Assembly (NCBI RefSeq): GCF_019399895.1
Contig: NC_091865.1
Span: 7,817,001 to 7,881,000, forward strand
DNA length: 64,000 bases
From: Cardiocondyla obscurior
Taxonomy: Eukaryota; Arthropoda; Insecta; Hymenoptera; Formicidae
Reading direction: 5' to 3'
Shown: positions 26,201 through 34,700 of the stretch, in pieces
How the letters are laid out: each line of letters opens with the position of its first letter
Numbering within the stretch: position 1 is the first letter of the stretch
Program-made: the position numbers and the translations under genes
The notes under the pieces: generated by a model
What the model was told of the DNA's origin: nothing
The model's database searches: none
Seen by the model: the letters and a program-made list of their open reading frames with translations, nothing else

Positions 26201-28655
26201 GTTTTTCAATATACAAACTGTGATATTACATCGTTAAACCGAGCGAGGGGGTGAAGTCGACGTGATGACGTGGGTAAAAGTGGGCACTGTGTTAAAGTTA
26301 CCGGAAATTATCGATAATGACGTCATAAAGTACGGTACGTAACATTATATTTTATAGGCCGAGATTTATTCCTTAATAATCGCGCTGGCATATCGAATAT
26401 TCCTAAATAAAATGTACCGCATCAATTACTTTCCTTCTCATTAAACTTCTGAGAAATTAACGTGTTTTTCCGTACTCATTGCGAAAAAAAAATCGAGTCG
26501 AGAAAAGAAAGAAAGAGCTTTTTATTTCGCAGAGAAAATAGCAATAAACTTTGCGCGTTTGCCTCCTCGAACTTCTGCAGAATTTATAAAAAAATTTCCT
26601 ATTCTATTCTGTTCTGCAACACAACCCCGTAATCGATAAATTTGAAAGAAAAATTCACGATAAAAATGTTTTGTGTGACAGCTTGGTTTAATTAATTTTA
26701 TGATGAATAAATTACATTACGTATTAAACATAAAATCTAGATTAGATTGTTAAAAAAGAAGGAAAAAAAAGCCTCCCCGTCGTTGACACATACAATCAGC
26801 TGCGTTTATACAAACTAATCGTTCACGTGTGCCTTGAATGCGAGCTCAACGGAAAAGTCAACACAATTTTTTTTTTTTAATTTAAAAAAGCAATCACGGC
26901 TCGACGAATCCCAGAGGAAATTGTTAGCGGAGGGTTAAGGTCTGCAACAAGAGCACAACAAACCTTTCCCCCTTTAGCGAAGCGCGATACGACGCGCCTA
27001 ATATCGCGGAAAGGTGGAACGCCGATAGGATTATTTATAGCAACGAAAGCAGTATCCGAGGCGCTTATAAATAAATCGCAGCAGCTGTACCGCCAATGTG
27101 TTTATCGTAAGGCAACCGGCGCGCCCTTTGTAAGCTACCACTATTAACTCAGAGTAGTCGAAATTACCCTTTGCGAGATCCTTTATGTAAAGGGAATTAT
27201 ATTAAAGAATTTCATAATGCTATAAGTGCAAACACCTTGCGTAATAATAACTTCAAATTCAAATAATTATTGTTAAGTACGTATTGGAATATTCGTATAT
27301 TTTAGGATCAAAAGTATTATTTATATAAGCTATTAATAATGCAAAATAAGATAGAATTCTTTTTTAAATTAAATAATGTTAGTACCTTGTTTAATTTTTA
27401 GTTATGCTTTTAAAAACGTATCTTTTATAGAATAATTGCAAATTTTTTTTTTAAACAGTAATACATTTTTGTAGGATACCGAGAATACAAGATAAATTTA
27501 TTTCTATAACGGTTTAATAAAGTAAAAGTATATATATATACATATATCTATTTATTTTAAATATATTTTAATTTAATTTTGATAAAAATAGAGAATTTAA
27601 ATAACGTTACGTTAATTTTTTCTGGTGTGAAGTACTGTAATGAGTTTGTGAGAAGCTGTGTGAACTTAACTCCGCGAGTAGGCGGGTAAGATCGTAGGAA
27701 GAACGTCTTGGGATAAAATTACAACTTTATATGTGAGGTCATTGGTGCCACCGAAATGTCGAGGGTCAGCTCCGTTAGAAAGTTGTAACAAAAAGTTGTT
27801 GGGCAGCGTGAAAAAGAGAGCGTAATTTTACGTCGAGCGTGTATTGTAGCCGTTGTCGATCTTTATTACTTTCATGATTCAGCAATTCGTTTCTTTCATG
27901 AAGAAGGCTCTCCTCCCTATTGACTATTAATAATAAAAGAACGAAATAAAAAGTAGTTATTTGACAAAGCAATTTAAAATCTTTACAGCAAACGTTTTTC
28001 GTGAGACATTCTTTTCAAAATTAGAAACGAGCGTGTATCGAGTGTAATTTACGCAATAATTGTCATTTGTTTATATTATTCGATGTACCACAAAGATCAT
28101 CTTTCGGAAGAACACGCCGCTATAGAATTATTTCGTTACTTCAGTAAGAGAAATAGGTCTTTAAATATTTGACGCGATATTCTTCTCACGTCTTAGAACA
28201 GAGAATAACTCGTAAGGGCAATGTACAAACTCCTCTGACCTTAGATTACAACCCTCACGTGATACTATTACTTAATATATTCCTACGGCTACTCAGCTTC
28301 GCTGCTGATATTTTCCAACCTCCAGCGCTCATCAACTTCCCTTCGGCAAAGTTGATGTATGACTAAAAGTAAGAAGACTTAGAAAAGATAAACAAGAATA
28401 ATGGGACGACAGCTTAATTTATATTGACGGCGATATTAATGCGCCTGCGGTTTATCAGCGTGCAATCTAAAACGCGGCTAACGGTGCCCTGTTCTTCGCG
28501 CGAAATCAGATCGCGTTATATCTATGTATAAAGCCTTATGTTCGCGTAATCGTTATTCTGTCACGGAAAGGTGCACGTTGACAAGATGAGAACGTAGATT
28601 ACCGAAGGGATAGATGCTATAAAGATATCAATTTGAAATTCGAGAAATATATATG

Positions 28656-28714
<59 letters not shown>

Positions 28715-31700
28715 GCACATTATAAATGGATTTATCCCCTTCTGGAAATATATAAGGAAAAATGGAGCGTGACAACAAACGCAAATAAAAGATGTGGTGG
28801 AGAGAAAATTAATCGATACACGCGCATCCCTAGCAACGTATAAAATATATTAGCGAGAGGTAAAAATTTTCCTTTGGAATATATAAAAATGCTGACGCGT
28901 ATGAATATTCAGGCCTCCATTTCATTTGACGTTCATTATGCAGAACGCAATATACGTGAACTAAGAATTTTTGAGTGGAAGTAAAATATTCCAGTTTGCA
29001 AAATTTATAGCTTTCTTGACCTGTTTCCAGTGAGCGCGTGCACATGCCTGTTGCACCAGGTACACACAAGAAAGGAAGCAGCTGTAATACCAGATTTGTA
29101 TTTCGATTTATGTGGGATTTAACTTTGTTCTAAAAGCGCCCTTAAATGATTAAAATCAATATGCATGCGTGAAAATTTATCGTGTAACGAAGAGTTAAAT
29201 CGGTAGATATGGACGTTTAGAAATTAGCAAATTTCCCGTGAAAGCTTAAGGCAACAGGTGCGTGGAATTACACAGCCAAATAAATTCACATTCTCTATAG
29301 ATATTTAAAATTACAAGTATGTAATTTTCAATTTCATGAGCATTAATATTGAAGAGAATTCTTAAATCTTTACACACGAAACTTGATCTATGAATCTATC
29401 GAACACATCGAATAATTGAAACTCAAAACAATATATTTTTTATATAAAAAAAATATACAATGTATTGAATATATTCCGTATAAAATTTACTTAGATTGTT
29501 TCTCTAAATTTTGTCCATCTATCTTCAAATATTTTTATTTCTAAACAGTTAAGCTGTTTACATTTTGAATATTTCGCTTGTGAGAGTTTTTGCTCAGGGA
29601 ATTATCGTCTTGTATTATCGTTGAGCAAGCTGCTCTTCCAAGACAACAATAAGATCTCAAATAACCTTCTGGGAAACACACTGTTCAAAGAAAATCTCGC
29701 GAAAGTAGAAACGACAGCTCCGGCGAGAACGTAACAGATCGAAGAAGCGCTTGCCAGATTACGTTACTTCTCGGTTTTAAATTTACGTATCAACGAAATA
29801 TTTTGCTTATTTTCTCAAAACTTCTTTTTACTTTCTTGTGATTCTAATTCCAGTACGAATGCTATTTTAGTCGTAATACGATAGATTTGTTTTTATAATG
29901 CGTCTTTCAATTTTTATAATTACGTAAAATTAATAAAGTTATTTTAATTTTTACAAGTGTAAAAGGGAAATCTTTATCTGACTATTTTTTTTTAAATATA
30001 CGAGCTCAAATAATTTACGTGACTACAATAAATTTATTCAACATAGATAATCGTTTTAAAAGCTCGAAACTGTTACGTTATTTCAAAGTCGCTACAAAAA
30101 TTGGCAAGAAATCAATGTTTACGAACGTAACAGGTGGTCCGATTTATGATGAACTAGCTCAGACCAGTAGGAATCGACAGCGGTCTTGATTAAACGAAGA
30201 CAAATGAGTCTGAAAGACGTAGAAAGTAAGAAATGGATTTGGTCATTTGGAAAGTTGCTTGAACAGAAATAGTGCGCTCATTCCACTTATATTCGCCGTT
30301 CCATTAATATTTTCTCTTATCAAGGCGATTAGTTTCCGATAAAAGAAAATTTACTTTATCAAGTTGAAAGCTGAATTAAAAAGCTCGATTAAATAATGTC
30401 GGCCGAACGAAAATGTAAGTCAAGCTGCTGTTGACTTACATTTTTATACTTGTAATGTATGTAAAATATCGGTATTAATTAAAAATTTAATTATAATCTA
30501 TAATTTACGAAGTATCGAATTATGTACAACTCCCAAATTCTGCGTGCTGACGTAGTTTAATTAAACTTTGCTTTCAATTACGAACAAACGGAAGAGTTTC
30601 TAACTGATTGCATTAGATTATAACATCTCTATCAAACTGTTTGCATCAAGTGAAATAGCGATGTAGCTGGTATAGCTTTGAATTTTGAGGAGCCGTTTAT
30701 CCCTGTGGGTTAGAACGATCTTGTCACTGATATAACCGCTGACCTATACCGTTAAATTTGCCCGGGGGGCACGTCTCGCTCTTAAACAGTAACTTTCCGA
30801 GAATGACTAACAAATAAGTAAGCAAACGATTTGATCTGAGCGAGAAATGAGGAACTTCGTGTCACTTTAACGTAAATTCGAGCTTTTAACTTCGTTACTG
30901 CAACTATACTACATATTTCCACTCGAAAAGCGATCAGAGAAACAGAGATAGAGATAGGGAGAAAGAGGAAAAAATAGGCAATTCATTCAGATAGAATTGC
31001 ACGAACGTGACGCGAAAAAAAAACTATCGAGTAGAATATCAGGTGTAGGAAAAGGTTTATACACACATAGCGTTATACATTCTGGTAGTGTTGAATTTCG
31101 ATTGATAAATTCTTTAACGAAAAATTTGAATACTTGTTACATAGAAAAGTTTTGTAAGAACTTAAATATTTTAACATCTAATTTTTGACGCATATCTATA
31201 ATATTTTCTTTCTTTTGTCATATTTCTAACATACGTATTTTTTTTTTTTTTGTTACATTTGTTACATTAACCAAGTATCTTTCATTGTGTTTCAGTTAAC
31301 GATTCAGAGGGAACCGAGTTTTGCGAGCGTCGTGTGTGAAAAGAGAATCAAGCTCAACATCCTGAGAGGAGGAGGAGGCCTCGGAAAGGCATCCTGTATC
31401 AGCGGAGCAACCCTTGGGTAAAGATCGCTTTTTTTTTATAATAAAACATTATTTGCTTTATCGTTTGGCTATTAGAAACTTTATTTTTCATTATTTGTTT
31501 AACAAACGAATTATTAGAAGCGCGTATAAATTTCTTTTTTATTGTAGAAATAATTTGCAACATCTTTATAATTTAATTTTATATTTATCTGTTACAGATC
31601 ATCGTTGTCATTAACTCCGTTTCTGCGCATCGGTCAGTAAGTCCAAAATTGTTTTTTTTTTTACCGTCAGCGATACAAAGAACTGACAGTACGCGTAAAA

Positions 31701-34700
31701 ATTAAAAAAAAAAATTTGTTTTAATCGGGTATTATTAGGGAAACCTCGTAAATCGGATATTCCGCGACAACCGCGTACTTCGCGTAAAATAACTCGTAGA
31801 TAAAAAATATTAGTAGTAGTAATCTTAGTAGTAATCGTAGATAAAAATATTAGTAGTGTAGTAATCTTTATATCAATTGTGTATTTTATTGTGCAATATC
31901 TTGTATGTAATTTTTTACAGCTCGTCGCCGATCGAATAAACGAACCACGGTCGGGGTTCGTCGCGAATATCGTAAATGTAATCGGGCGTCGAAAATTATT
32001 TAAACTTTATTAACGGGAGTGTCGTCAGTATCGCGCGAATAACTTTAATTATCAATTCGCGCGCGTATTCGCGAGTGTCGCGAGTGACTTGTGGATGTCG
32101 TGACCTGTGGATCTGAGTGCTGAGAGGAGGACCAGGTCCAGGAAGGACATCGGGCATCGGCGGAGCAACGTTTGGGTAATTATCTTTTTTTTTTAAATAT
32201 ACTAAAATAAAATTTTTTTTTATTTGTTTGGCTAATTTTATTATTTAAAAATAATTAAAGAATTATTGCAAGGAAAAAAAGATTAACACTTTGGAAAAAT
32301 TACTTTTATAAAAATCTTTTCAGAGAATAAATAATTATATCATAAATTACTTTTTAAAAAAAATTAAAGTCGCGTGTAGAAATTATATTTTAAACATTAA
32401 TTATCATTGCATATTTTTCATTGTAGTTTTTACTTATATGTTGCAGAATATCATTGAATCATGGCATCATCGTTGCTGAACTCCGCCTGCGTTGCATCTA
32501 ATGTGAGTCGTTTATTTTTTACGGAGGTAACGAATATACAGGAAAATATTTTTTTCAAAAATATTTTTTTCAAAAAATGTCATTATTGTAATATTTCTGA
32601 ATTGTCATAATTAATAGTAGTAAAACTTGTAAATTCGTTGCCTACAATAGTAGTAGTAGTAGTAGTGTAGAAAAGTAGTACCGTTTATCAACAAGAAGAC
32701 GTTTCTCGTCTTCATCGACTACTTGTAATGTAGTCAATCAGCGTGGCAGTAGTACTGTCCAATCCATAAAAAAATATCGTTTAATTCATTCGTTCATCTT
32801 TCGTATATATAAAAGTAAACCGATTTTAAAATATCGTTTCTTAATTCGCCTACGTATCGCAAAAAATTTATTCCTGCAGTTAAAATTAAATTTAAACGAT
32901 AAGACAATAATGATTAAAGTTACAAAATAATAATTAAACTGATATTTGCACTCGTGACACGAAGTGAGAGCCAAGCGAAAAAATTAATCGACATCGCGGA
33001 AAAGCGATAACAATGAATTCGGCTCAGTTTAACACGGTTTTTCTAATATGGGATATATTTACGTGGCAGGCTTCAGTCACAAAGTCCGCTAGTTGCAGGC
33101 TATTGAAATCTTTCGAGCATCCTAGTTGTGCCTGCCTTTCTTTTTTGTATCGCGCAAATATGCGCAAGGAAAAAAGTTTTCCGCATAATACTCTTGCGAC
33201 TCAAAGTAAGTAGTATAGAAAATAAAACGGCTCGCGGGGGTTTCTGCGAAAAGACTCTTTACCGAGGCGGATTTTTCCCGCTGATTCGCCTTCCGTTCCG
33301 TGGATTTTGCGACGGATTTTCAGTTCTGGCTCGCAAAGAATTAGTTCATACTGATCACATAAACATCGGCAAAGCTAGTATAAGAGCCCTTTCGAGAAAA
33401 ATTAGCTTTTGACACTGTACTATCAGACCAGTTCCTATCAATATAATAATAGCATTTTCTTAATATCGTAATCGTCTACAGCTAATCGGAGCTTAATCGA
33501 TTACCTGGAAATTAAATTAATTCGACGAAGCCAGTAGCGACGAGGGATTACGATAAGAAAAATTCAATAACATCGATCAATAATATTAACAACCATTTCT
33601 CCCAGACATCTAATCAATCTTATCGTTAAAATTGTCTAAGCTATCGCACATTTGACTCTATTATTGTAGGCAAGCTTTATTATAAAAAGCAAACTTTAGA
33701 TAGATGAGTAAATGACTTTCGCGCGTAAACCCCGGTTTGTCGAACTCGAGTAGTAGAATCACGTCATAGCTATAGCTGCTCTATTTTCGCTTATCTCGAC
33801 TCCGCTGGTTTTCTCCCTTACCGAATCTCTCTCGCACTCGTGTATTTCTGGCATGGGTTCTCGCGAAGTACACACGTGGAAGTAGCGACGCAAAGGAACA
33901 GCAGTTAAAAATATGTTGATTGAATTTATTTTTACCTTTATTCTTCTCAGATTTGTAAATTGTGATTTAACGAGAAATAATAACGTTCCAGCAAAAAAAT
34001 AATATTTAATCCAATTACGAATTTTACGACACTGATGTGTACTTGAAAAACTCTGTGGAATTTTGTCTAGAAACAAGGTGTTATATTATAAAATGTAACA
34101 TTGTAAAACAATTTAATCAATATCCGATTAAATTGTTTTGTCTGAAAATGTGCATCGTTGAAACTATCGAAAAATTTAACAGTTGCTCCGCCCACATGGT
34201 TATCGATACTTTTGTAGTAAATCGAGAATGTTTGTACAATACTGGAAGCTGTCAATAATTTGCGTCGTAAAATCGTTAGGTGTACATAGATTGAAAAAGT
34301 TTAACGTCCCCCCTATTTTTAAGCGAATGTCGATGGTTTATGAGATGCTTGAGAAACCACAACGATATAATGGAGAAGTTAGGAAATACTTAAGAATATA
34401 CAAAATTTAATATAAAGACGCTTTGAAAGTATTCAAGATATTAAATATATTGCAACTTCTGAAATATGTTTTCTAAAAATGTTCATAGCGTGTATGTTAC
34501 AAAAAAATTCTATCAATCGTCAAATTCACCGACTAAAAGATTATTAAAACCCTCTGAAAAATTAAAACAATGTAATTATCGCTATTCTATTATCATATAA
34601 ATTCAAGACTCTCGAGATTTCAAATTCTAAACAGTAGAATCATTTATAATCATTGACAAGTAGAATGTACCATAATAACCATTAATCGCATAATAATTAA

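Larger units (their letters stand above)
26220..31290. other. RGK intron, AT-rich, no gene seen
   Basis: This stretch contains the large (TA)n run at 28,646-28,712 and a perfect hairpin at 30,410-30,444. A GC-rich patch at about 26,880-27,190 has no supported exon. Confidence 0.45.

Noticed and set aside
27630..27686. Possible fifth B-like exon (TTAACTCCGCGAG before GTAAGATCG)
   Set aside because: Only the AACTCCGC word is shared; there is no convincing acceptor and no A module nearby.
10625..32175. Idea that the A-exon module encodes a conserved peptide (LRGGGG-like)
   Set aside because: Copy 1 has a one-base length change, stops fall in different frames, and the paired positions are kept better than any amino-acid pattern.
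10625..32175. Idea that the module is a known ribozyme or riboswitch (hammerhead, HDV-like, TPP)
   Set aside because: CTGAGA recalls these families, but the rest of each required core is missing (no CUGANGA...GAAA, no HDV P1/P2 arrangement, no TPP second arm).
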